NCBI GenBank assembly: GCA_949742895.1
Contig: CATJRT010000103.1
Coordinates: 1-6,270 of the forward strand
Direction of reading: 5' to 3'
Length of the DNA stretch: 6,270 bases
Source: an uncultured Eubacteriales bacterium
GTDB lineage: Bacteria; Bacillota_A; Clostridia; Oscillospirales; Oscillospiraceae
Within the stretch, counting starts at the first letter, position 1. The number at the start of each line of letters is the position of its first letter. This document shows positions 1 to 5,446 of this stretch, piece after piece. Below the pieces are notes generated by a model, which was not told the DNA's origin, searched no databases, and was given only the letters and a program-made list of their open reading frames with translations. The position numbers and the translations under genes were made by a program.

Positions 1-1
1 G

Positions 2-544
2 GACGTGGCGGAGCTGGTCCGGGGCAAGACAGGGCGGGTCTATGGCTCCCTTATCACTCTGCTTACCGTTATGAAGGGCCTGCCCCTGGCCTATAACAAG
101 GATATGCAGGAGGACAAGGAACCGGTGTTCGACGCCATCGACACTGTGGAGCTGTGCGTGCCTGTGTTCGCCGCCATGCTGGATAGCCTGACGGTGAAGG
201 AGAAGAACATGGCCCGGGCGGCGTCGGGAGGCTTCATCAACGCCACCGACTGCGCCGACTACCTGGTGAAGAAGGGGATGCCCTTCCGGGAAGCGTATAT
301 GATCGTGGGCCGGCTGGTGAATATGTGCATCCGCACCGGCGAGAGCTTGGATACCCTGCCGCTGAAGGACTTCCGGGCCATCTCCGGGCTGTTTGGCGAG
401 GATGTGTACGACGCACTCCAGCTCAAGACCTGCGTCAATGGGCGGAAGGTGTATGGCGGCCCCGCCGAGGAAAGCGTGAAGCAGCAGATCGGGCTGATCG
501 AGGACTTCATCGCTGCCCATTCCGAAGCTGCCGGGGAGGCGTGA
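2..544 (+). CDS. argH: Argininosuccinate lyase, C-terminal part (5' truncated by window edge)
   Basis: This cytosolic enzyme splits argininosuccinate into arginine and fumarate, the last step of arginine synthesis. The reading frame is open from the first base and enters as D-V-A-E-L-V-R-G-K, which in this family directly follows the signature GSSxMPQKKNP; that catalytic serine loop therefore lies just outside the window. The GTG at position 5 is an internal valine codon, not a start. What remains is 180 residues of a protein usually near 460. Visible landmarks are RGKTGRVYG and KGLPLAYNKDMQEDKE (fragment residues about 25-40), both strongly conserved in ArgH and part of the substrate-binding and tetramer core, followed by the helical C-terminal domain ending in a TGA. 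The next gene begins one base after this stop, so the two are very probably co-translated. Identification is firm; the fumarase/aspartase superfamily relatives do not share this NKDMQEDKE form. Confidence 0.96.
   Translation, partial: DVAELVRGKTGRVYGSLITLLTVMKGLPLAYNKDMQEDKEPVFDAIDTVELCVPVFAAMLDSLTVKEKNMARAASGGFINATDCADYLVKKGMPFREAYMIVGRLVNMCIRTGESLDTLPLKDFRAISGLFGEDVYDALQLKTCVNGRKVYGGPAEESVKQQIGLIEDFIAAHSEAAGEA
533..539 (+). promoter_or_regulatory. Ribosome binding site of the PAS gene
   Basis: GGGGAGG lies inside the last codons of argH, 6 nt before the ATG at 546. It supports that start and translational linkage between argH and the PAS gene. Confidence 0.75.
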
Positions 545-545
545 T

Positions 546-944
546 ATGGAGCTGACCCAATTTTTCAAAAGTGTTTTGGAGCAGGACCGCGCCGCCGTGG
601 TGTTGTGCGATTTGGAGCATACCATTATCTACATGAACCCGGCGGCAGGGGAGCGGTATGCCAGGTACGGCGGCATGGCGCTGGTGGGCCGGAGCCTGCT
701 TCACTGCCATGGGCCCCAATCCAAGGCCATGATTCAGAAGGTAACAGCCTGGTTTGGACAGGATAAGAGCCACAATCTGATTTACACCTTCCGCAACGAG
801 GAAGAAAACAAGGACGTATACATGGTGGCCCTGCGGGACGAGAGTGGCAGGCTCATCGGCTATTATGAGAAGCACGAATACCGCGATCGGGAGACCATGG
901 GGCTGTACGATTTCGGTTCGCGGGGACAGGACGTGAGGATATGA
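546..944 (+). CDS. Stand-alone PAS-domain protein embedded in the arginine operon
   Basis: This 132-residue protein consists of little more than one PAS fold. The N-terminal part (residues 6-32: helix, then AAVVLCDLEHTIIYMNPAA) has the typical PAS beginning, a hydrophobic strand, a D-x-E-x-x-I turn and the Y-x-N-P-A motif. A middle G-R-S-L-L-H-C-H-G-P-Q-S segment (residues 48-59) resembles the G-R-S-x-x-x-C-H-x-P-x-S block of the PAS modules attached to DUF438 proteins (PAS_10 type). The end, V-Y-M-V-A-L-R-D-E-x-G-R-L-I-G-Y-Y-E (residues 91-108), is the closing PAS beta-hairpin. There is no kinase, cyclase, helix-turn-helix, signal peptide or membrane segment, so any output must be through partner binding. 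Residues H53, C54 and H55 are candidate ligands for a metal or haem, but this is inference. The gene starts one base after argH and overlaps argC by ATGA, so it is an integral operon member. Its function in arginine synthesis is not known to me. Confidence 0.85.
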   Translation: MELTQFFKSVLEQDRAAVVLCDLEHTIIYMNPAAGERYARYGGMALVGRSLLHCHGPQSKAMIQKVTAWFGQDKSHNLIYTFRNEEENKDVYMVALRDESGRLIGYYEKHEYRDRETMGLYDFGSRGQDVRI

Positions 945-1882
945 CGAAACCGAAAGTCTACATCGACGGCAGAGAGGGAACCACCGGCCTGCAAATCTAC
1001 GAGCGGCTGGGGGACCGGGATGATATCGAACTGCTGCTCATCGACGAGGAAAAGCGCAAGGACCGGGCGGAGCGGAAAAAGCTGCTTAACGCCGCCGACC
1101 TGGCGTTCCTGTGCCTGCCTGATGCCGCTGCCGTAGAGGCGGTATCCCTCATTGAAAATGATCACACCCGGGTCATCGACTGTTCCACCGCCCACCGGGT
1201 CAAGCCCGACTGGGTCTACGGCTTTCCGGAGCTGACCGGCCAGCGGGAGAAGATCGCCGCCGCCAAACGGGTAGCCAACCCCGGTTGCTACGCCACCGGC
1301 TTTATCAGCATTGTCTGCCCCCTGGTGGAGATGGGCCTGCTGGCCCCGGACGCATATGTGGTATGCCACGCCCTGTCCGGCTACACCGGGGCGGGGAAGA
1401 AAGCGATTGCCCAGTATACCGCCCTGGACCGGGAGCAGGAACTGGATTCCCCCCGGCACTACGCCGTCACCCTGTCCCATAAGCACATCCCGGAGATGAT
1501 GTCGGTGAGCGGCCTGACCCGCAAGCCTGTGTTCATGCCCATGATCTGCGATTTCCCCCAGGGCATGACGGTAACGGTTGCCTTGTATGCGGAACAGCTA
1601 AAGGGTGCGGCGTCCATCGAAGCCCTGCGGACGCTGTATGCGGGCTATTACGGGGACAACCCGGTGGTGGAACTGCGCCCCGCCGATGCGCCCGCCTGCG
1701 GCTTCATCGGCTCCAACAATTTGGCTGGGAAGGATACGCTGCAAATCTTTGTCAACGGCAATGAGGAACGGTTCATGCTCACCGCACGGCTGGACAACTT
1801 GGGCAAAGGTGCATCCGGCGCGGCGGTGCAGAACATGAACCTGATGCTGGGTTTTGGCGAAACCAAAGGCTTGAACATTTAA
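941..1882 (+). CDS. argC: N-acetyl-gamma-glutamyl-phosphate reductase, short form
   Basis: ArgC reduces N-acetylglutamyl-5-phosphate with NADPH to N-acetylglutamate semialdehyde, the third step of ornithine synthesis. Residues 7-20 (YIDGREGTTGLQIY) form the N-terminal nucleotide-binding turn. The catalytic cysteine is C116 in VANPGCYATG, and a conserved SHKHIPEM stretch (H180, H182) supplies the active-site histidine; VIDCSTAHR (79-86) and WVYGFPEL (91-98) are further family blocks. The 313-residue length and the DGREGTTGLQI beginning match the shorter ArgC class (TIGR01851-like) rather than the roughly 345-residue class that carries a G-x-x-G-Y-x-G loop. The start is the ATG inside the ATGA overlap with the PAS gene, with GAGG very close and AGGA at 928-931 at a better distance; translational coupling is likely. 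The stop is TAA, followed by a hairpin before argJ. Both catalytic residues are present, so the enzyme should be active. Confidence 0.96.
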   Translation: MTKPKVYIDGREGTTGLQIYERLGDRDDIELLLIDEEKRKDRAERKKLLNAADLAFLCLPDAAAVEAVSLIENDHTRVIDCSTAHRVKPDWVYGFPELTGQREKIAAAKRVANPGCYATGFISIVCPLVEMGLLAPDAYVVCHALSGYTGAGKKAIAQYTALDREQELDSPRHYAVTLSHKHIPEMMSVSGLTRKPVFMPMICDFPQGMTVTVALYAEQLKGAASIEALRTLYAGYYGDNPVVELRPADAPACGFIGSNNLAGKDTLQIFVNGNEERFMLTARLDNLGKGASGAAVQNMNLMLGFGETKGLNI

Positions 1883-1887
1883 CGTGT

Positions 1888-1912
1888 AGGGCGAGGCATA
1901 TTGCCGCGCCCT
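1888..1912 (+). repeat. Compact hairpin between argC and argJ
   Basis: AGGGCG (1888-1893) pairs with CGCCCT (1907-1912) and GGCA (1895-1898) pairs with TGCC (1902-1905). This gives 10 bp with a single A/G mismatch around a TAT loop. It starts 5 nt after the argC stop. No run of T follows on the plus strand, so it does not look like a strong intrinsic terminator; read-through into argJ is expected. It may be an mRNA-stability or processing structure, or a member of the dispersed intergenic palindromes common in GC-rich Clostridia. The fold is directly visible; the role is inference. Confidence 0.7.
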
Positions 1913-1930
1913 GTGTCCAATTCAAAAATG

Positions 1931-1935
1931 AGGAG
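1931..1935 (+). promoter_or_regulatory. Ribosome binding site deciding the argJ start
   Basis: AGGAG ends 2 nt before the ATG at 1938 but 8 nt before the ATG at 1944. The normal spacing selects 1944, giving a protein that begins MLKEISGG rather than MGMLKEISGG. Confidence 0.7.
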
Positions 1936-1943
1936 TTATGGGA

Positions 1944-3200
1944 ATGTTGAAAGAGATATCCGGCGGCATCTGCGCCGCCAAGGGCTTCAAGGCCGCCGGG
2001 GTGTACTGCGGTGTGAAGGGCGGCCATGTGGACGGCCCCCAGACCGTCCTGCCCTCCGCCAGGGGTAAAAACGACCTGGCGATGATCCTGTCCGAGCGGG
2101 AGTGCGCCGCCGCCGCCGTCTACACCCTGAACCGGGTGAAGGCCGCTCCGCTGTATGTCACCATGGGCAATTTGGAGGACGGGGTGTGCCGTGGCGTGGT
2201 GGCCAACAGCGGCAACGCCAACGCCTGCGCCCCCAACAGCCACGAGCACGCCGGGGAGATGTGCGCCCTGGCCGCCAAGGCCACCGGGCTGAAGCCGGCG
2301 GACTTTGTGGTGGCCTCCACTGGAGTCATTGGCCAGGAGCTGAACATCGCCGCTATCGAGAAGGGGATGCCGGAGGTGGCCGCTGCCCTGAGCAGGGACG
2401 GCTCCGACTCCGCCGCCCGGGCCATTATGACCACTGATACGGTGAAGAAAGATACCGCCGTTTCCGTGAACATCGGTGGCAGGGCCGTCACCATCGGGGC
2501 CATTGCCAAGGGATCCGGCATGATCCACCCCAATATGGGCACCATGCTGTGCTTCATCACCACCGACTGCGCCATTACCCACGAGTTGCTCCAGGACGCC
2601 CTCCATGAGATCGTCCCCCGCACCTTCAACCGGGTCACTGTGGACGGCGATACCAGCACCAACGATATGTGTGTGGTGCTGGCAAACGGCATGGCGGGCA
2701 ATGAGCTGATCGAGTGGAAGGACGACGACTATTCCCTGTTCTGTACTGCCCTGCGCCAGGTCTGCGAGACCATGGCCCGGGCCATTGCCGCCGACGGAGA
2801 AGGGGCCGGCCGGCTCATCACCTGTATCGTCCACCATGCCCGGAGCGAGGAGAGCGCCGAGCGTCTGGCCAAGGCGGTGGTGGGTTCCTCCCTGGTGAAG
2901 GCGGCCATGTTCGGCTCCGACGCCAACTGGGGCCGGGTGCTGTGCGCCATGGGCTACTCCAAGGCCCCCTTCCGCCCGGAATATGTGGACATCCGTTTTA
3001 CCTCCGCCGCCGGGACCGTCGCCGTGTGTGAGAAAGGTTCGGGACTGGTTTTTGACGAAGAGCTGGCCAAGCGGGTGCTCAGTCAGGATGAGGTCATCAT
3101 TGATGTGTGCCTCAACGAAGGGGAGCAGTATATGGCCACCTGCTGGGGCTGCGACCTTACCTATGAATATGTAAAGATCAACGGCGATTACAGATCTTGA
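1944..3200 (+). CDS. argJ: Bifunctional ornithine acetyltransferase / N-acetylglutamate synthase
   Basis: ArgJ moves the acetyl group from N-acetylornithine to glutamate, closing the acetyl cycle; many family members also acetylate glutamate from acetyl-CoA. The precursor of 418 residues is expected to cut itself before a threonine nucleophile into alpha and beta chains that form the active heterotetramer. The cleavage block is visible as KGSGMIHPNMGTMLCF, with T200 as nucleophile after glycine; many homologues have alanine there. Other family blocks are VVANSGNANAC, VASTGVIGQ, the VDGDTSTNDM segment and GSDANWGRVL, and the chain ends in the typical YVKINGDYRS. The start at 1944 is preferred over 1938 because AGGAG sits 8 nt upstream of it. 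The gene follows argC by about 60 nt that include a hairpin, and argB follows 20 nt after the stop. Whether the enzyme is mono- or bifunctional cannot be read from sequence; no argA-like gene is in the window. Confidence 0.96.
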   Translation: MLKEISGGICAAKGFKAAGVYCGVKGGHVDGPQTVLPSARGKNDLAMILSERECAAAAVYTLNRVKAAPLYVTMGNLEDGVCRGVVANSGNANACAPNSHEHAGEMCALAAKATGLKPADFVVASTGVIGQELNIAAIEKGMPEVAAALSRDGSDSAARAIMTTDTVKKDTAVSVNIGGRAVTIGAIAKGSGMIHPNMGTMLCFITTDCAITHELLQDALHEIVPRTFNRVTVDGDTSTNDMCVVLANGMAGNELIEWKDDDYSLFCTALRQVCETMARAIAADGEGAGRLITCIVHHARSEESAERLAKAVVGSSLVKAAMFGSDANWGRVLCAMGYSKAPFRPEYVDIRFTSAAGTVAVCEKGSGLVFDEELAKRVLSQDEVIIDVCLNEGEQYMATCWGCDLTYEYVKINGDYRS

Positions 3201-3206
3201 GCGGGT

Positions 3207-3211
3207 GGGAG
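3207..3211 (+). promoter_or_regulatory. Ribosome binding site deciding the argB start
   Basis: GGGAG lies 9 nt before the ATG at 3221 and directly abuts the ATG at 3212, which could not be used efficiently from it. This favours 3221. A TTG at 3197 would overlap the argJ stop and has no Shine-Dalgarno match. Confidence 0.6.
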
Positions 3212-3220
3212 ATGCTTGAA

Positions 3221-4075
3221 ATGTCTACTTTGAATGAGCGTGCCCAAGTGCTGGCTGAGGCGTTGCCCTATATCCAGGCATACAGCGGCAAGACCATTGT
3301 GGTGAAATACGGCGGCAACGCCATGGTTTCCGAGGAGCTGCGTCAGGCGGTGATTTCCGACCTGATCCTTCTCTCGCTGGTGGGGGTCCATGTGGTGGTG
3401 GTCCACGGCGGCGGGCCGGAGATCAGCGATATGCTGAAGCGGTTGAACCATCCCTCCAAATTTGTGGACGGCCTGCGGTACACCGACGAGGTGACCATGG
3501 ACGTGGTGCAGCAGGTGCTGTGCGGCAAGGTGAACAAGGACCTGGTGGCCCGTATCAACTCTCAGGGAGGCCGGGCCGTGGGCCTGTGCGGCATGGACGC
3601 CGACCTGTTTCAGGCGGTGCGCCTGGACGAGAAATATGGGCTGGTTGGCTCCATCACCAAGGTAGAGCCGGATATCGTGGAGGACGCGCTCCACAACGGC
3701 TATATTCCTGTAGTGTCCACTGTGGCACGGGGCACCGACGGTCCCGCCGCCTACAACATCAACGCTGATACTGCCGCTGCCCGGCTGGCAGTGGCGCTGA
3801 AGGCGGAGAAGCTGGTGCTGCTCACCGACGTGCGGGGGCTGCTCACCGACCCCGCCGACGAGTCCACCTTGATCCATCAAGTTCGGGCGTCCCAGATCCC
3901 CGCCCTGGTCCAGAGCGGGGTGATTCAGGGAGGGATGATCCCAAAAATCGACTGCGCTGCGGAGGCTGTGCGCTCCGGCGTGAGCAATACCGTCATCATC
4001 GACGGGCGCATTCCCCACTCCATCCTCATCGAGCTGTTCAGCGACGACGGGGCGGGGACTATGATAAGCGTCTGA
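3221..4075 (+). CDS. argB: Acetylglutamate kinase
   Basis: ArgB phosphorylates the side-chain carboxylate of N-acetylglutamate with ATP, the second and usually controlled step of the pathway. The 284-residue protein has the whole amino acid kinase fold: VVKYGGNAM (27-35, with phosphate-binding K29), VVVVHGGGPEI (58-68) for the acetylglutamate site, DGLRYTDEVT (83-92), NINADTAAARLA (179-190), LLTDVRGLL (200-208) and QGGMIPKI (236-243, K242 contacting ATP). An N-terminal helix (about residues 4-20, LNERAQVLAEALPYIQ) precedes the first strand. In this family such a helix builds the ring-shaped hexamer that arginine inhibits, so feedback inhibition is a reasonable inference. The start at 3221 is chosen on Shine-Dalgarno spacing; 3212 and TTG 3197 are possible alternatives. 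The last four codons lie in a 42-bp sequence that is repeated downstream, so the 3' end of this gene took part in a duplication without damaging the coding region. Confidence 0.95.
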   Translation: MSTLNERAQVLAEALPYIQAYSGKTIVVKYGGNAMVSEELRQAVISDLILLSLVGVHVVVVHGGGPEISDMLKRLNHPSKFVDGLRYTDEVTMDVVQQVLCGKVNKDLVARINSQGGRAVGLCGMDADLFQAVRLDEKYGLVGSITKVEPDIVEDALHNGYIPVVSTVARGTDGPAAYNINADTAAARLAVALKAEKLVLLTDVRGLLTDPADESTLIHQVRASQIPALVQSGVIQGGMIPKIDCAAEAVRSGVSNTVIIDGRIPHSILIELFSDDGAGTMISV

Positions 4076-4239
4076 GCCGTCGAGAGCAGCGCGGATGGAC
4101 TGGAGCGAGGACAAAAGCCCAAGGCCCACAAAGTGGGACTGGATTTTGTCCGAGTCGGAAGGAAGCCGCGCGTCGCGAACAGGCGAAGCGTGATACCGAT
4201 CAGCGTCTGAGCCGTCGAAAGCAGGCGAGACGTGATATC
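4063..4239 (+). repeat. 42-bp tandem duplication of the argB 3' end, first copy interrupted
   Basis: Copy 2 is the uninterrupted stretch 4198-4239. Copy 1 is split into 4063-4089 and 4183-4197. The left parts match at 25 of 27 positions (4063-4089 versus 4198-4224) and the right parts at 12 of 15 (4183-4197 versus 4225-4239), so 37 of 42 in total. The offset between copies is 135 nt for the left part and 42 nt for the right part, a difference of exactly 93 nt, the size of the intervening segment. Copy 1 includes the last codons and stop of argB (AGCGTCTGAGCC); copy 2 carries the same bases without a reading frame. Mismatches imply the duplication is not recent. The structure is directly read; the order of events, duplication then insertion, is inferred. 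Confidence 0.8.
4090..4182 (+). mobile_element. Candidate non-coding foldback insertion (MITE/REP-like), about 93 nt
   Basis: This segment splits the first 42-bp copy and is absent from the second. It is bounded by CAG at 4087-4089 and CAG at 4180-4182, consistent with a 3-bp target duplication around a 90-nt element. It folds almost end to end: GCGCGG 4089-4094 with CCGCGC 4166-4171, GACT 4098-4101 with AGTC 4153-4156, GGACAAAA 4109-4116 with TTTTGTCC 4144-4151, CCA 4119-4121 with TGG 4140-4142, and CCCAC 4125-4129 with GTGGG 4133-4137 around an AAA loop. There is no transposase and no convincing reading frame. No T run follows, so a normal terminator is unlikely. In the RNA it would form a long imperfect stem between argB and argD and could change transcript stability or relative expression. 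The mobile-element label is inference; the fold and the interruption are visible. Confidence 0.55.
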
Positions 4240-4245
4240 AAATAT

Positions 4246-4253
4246 AAGGAGGT
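4246..4253 (+). promoter_or_regulatory. Strong ribosome binding site of argD
   Basis: AAGGAGGT is a full match to the anti-Shine-Dalgarno sequence, 6 nt before the ATG at 4260. It is the strongest site in the window and stands in the only long spacer, suggesting that argD is translated independently and not by coupling to argB. Confidence 0.85.
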
Positions 4254-4259
4254 CTCCCC

Positions 4260-5435
4260 ATGACCTTTGAAGAACTCAAGGAGCTGGACCGCCGGTATGT
4301 GGTCCAGAGCTATGGCCGTAACCCCATTGCCATCGACTGCGGGCAGGGGGCCACCCTGTATGGTGTGGACGGGGAGGAGTACATCGACTTTGCCTCCGGA
4401 ATCGGCGTGCTGTCCGTGGGCACCGCCCATCCGGACTGGGTGGCGGCGGTGGGGTCGCAGGCGGCCAGGCTGGCCCATGTGTCCAACCTGTACTACTCTG
4501 AGCCGTATGTCAGGCTGGCAGAAAAGCTGTGTGTACGCTCCGGCATGGCGGCGGCGTTCTTCGGCAACTCCGGCGCGGAGGGTAATGAGGGCGTTATCAA
4601 GCTGGCCAGGAAATATTCGTGGGAGAAGTACGGCGAGGGCCGGGGGACGGTTATCACCCTGAACCGCTCCTTCCACGGGCGTACCATCACCACCCTGGCC
4701 GCCACCGGCCAGGACGTGTTCCACAAATACTTCTTCCCCTTCACCGAGGGCTTCCGCCGGGCGGACCCCACCATCGGCTCTGTGCAGCAGGCGGCGGGCC
4801 ATGACGTTTGTGCCGTACTGGTGGAGCTGGTGCAGGGGGAGGGGGGCGTATTGCCTCTGGAGCAGGAGTTTGTCCATGCGCTGGCCCAGCTTTGCGCCGA
4901 CCGGGACTGGCTGCTGCTGGCAGATGAGGTGCAGACTGGCATCGGCCGCACTGGCTCCCTGTTCGCTTTCCAGCAGTACGGCGTACAGCCTGACGCGGTA
5001 TCCTTTGCCAAGGGGGTAGCCGGGGGCCTGCCTATGGGGGGCTTCCTGGTGAACGAGAAGTGTCGTCATGTGTTTGGCTCCGGCGACCACGCCTCCACCT
5101 TCGGCGGCAACCCGGTGGCTGCGGCTGCGGCCTGCGCGGTGCAGGAGATTCTGGACGATACTGTCATCGAACAGGTGAAGGAGAAGGGTGAATACCTGCG
5201 AAGCGCCATCGAATCTATGGACCTGCCCTGCCTGGGCAAGACCAGGGGCCTGGGTTTGATGATTGGTGTGGGGGTGGCGGACGGTATCTCCAACAGGGAG
5301 CTGTGCGCCCACCTCAACGAGGCGGGGCTGCTCAGCCTCACCGCCGGGCCAGGACTGCGGTTCCTGCCGCCGCTGACCATCACAAAAGACGAGATGGACA
5401 AGGGGCTGGCCGTCATGAAGGCCGCGCTGTCCTGA
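4260..5435 (+). CDS. argD: Acetylornithine aminotransferase (PLP-dependent)
   Basis: ArgD transfers an amino group from glutamate to N-acetylglutamate semialdehyde, giving N-acetylornithine. The 391 residues have the normal length and the class III aminotransferase landmarks. FGNSGAEGNEGVIKLARK (101-118) binds the PLP phosphate, and SFHGRT (137-142) supplies the ring-stacking region. ELVQGEGGV (189-197) and LLLADEVQTGIGRTG (218-232) follow, with D222 pairing to the pyridine nitrogen. SFAKGVAGGLPMGG (248-261) has the Schiff-base lysine K251. HASTFGGNP (278-285) and the C-terminal GLRFLPPLTIT complete the fold. In the phosphate loop the usual A-E-A-N-E-A reads A-E-G-N-E-G, a mild variation with all functional residues retained. 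Related 4-aminobutyrate and ornithine aminotransferases share the fold, but position in the operon settles the assignment. The gene follows the duplicated spacer and its own strong ribosome binding site; the methyltransferase begins 11 nt after its TGA. Confidence 0.96.
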   Translation: MTFEELKELDRRYVVQSYGRNPIAIDCGQGATLYGVDGEEYIDFASGIGVLSVGTAHPDWVAAVGSQAARLAHVSNLYYSEPYVRLAEKLCVRSGMAAAFFGNSGAEGNEGVIKLARKYSWEKYGEGRGTVITLNRSFHGRTITTLAATGQDVFHKYFFPFTEGFRRADPTIGSVQQAAGHDVCAVLVELVQGEGGVLPLEQEFVHALAQLCADRDWLLLADEVQTGIGRTGSLFAFQQYGVQPDAVSFAKGVAGGLPMGGFLVNEKCRHVFGSGDHASTFGGNPVAAAAACAVQEILDDTVIEQVKEKGEYLRSAIESMDLPCLGKTRGLGLMIGVGVADGISNRELCAHLNEAGLLSLTAGPGLRFLPPLTITKDEMDKGLAVMKAALS

Positions 5436-5446
5436 GGGGGAGGGCT

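Noticed and set aside
1913..1934. AT-rich stretch AATTCAAAAATGA before argJ as an ARG box
   Set aside because: It only vaguely resembles an ArgR/AhrC half site and has no second half site or promoter elements nearby.
1779..2837. 352-codon open frame on the minus strand opposite argJ
   Set aside because: It lies wholly antisense to well-supported argC and argJ, is rich in G, H and A as expected from GC-biased third positions, and shows no recognisable domain.
3188..4129. 313-codon minus-strand open frame starting in the argB-argD spacer
   Set aside because: Almost entirely antisense to argB; its beginning is within the foldback insertion, so it is an accident of that sequence.
4109..4151. 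GGACAAAA...TTTTGTCC hairpin as an intrinsic terminator
   Set aside because: The T run is part of the stem and is followed by GTCCGAGTCGG rather than a U-tract; argD also needs read-through or an own promoter, for which I see no clear -35/-10.
4200..5312. 370-codon minus-strand open frame opposite argD
   Set aside because: Antisense shadow of a gene with complete aminotransferase motifs; low-complexity composition and no family features.
5303..5446. N-terminal extension of the methyltransferase frame
   Set aside because: The extension would overlap 130 nt of argD and reads as arginine- and proline-rich shadow sequence; the ATG at 5447 has a good upstream purine site and begins a normal methyltransferase.
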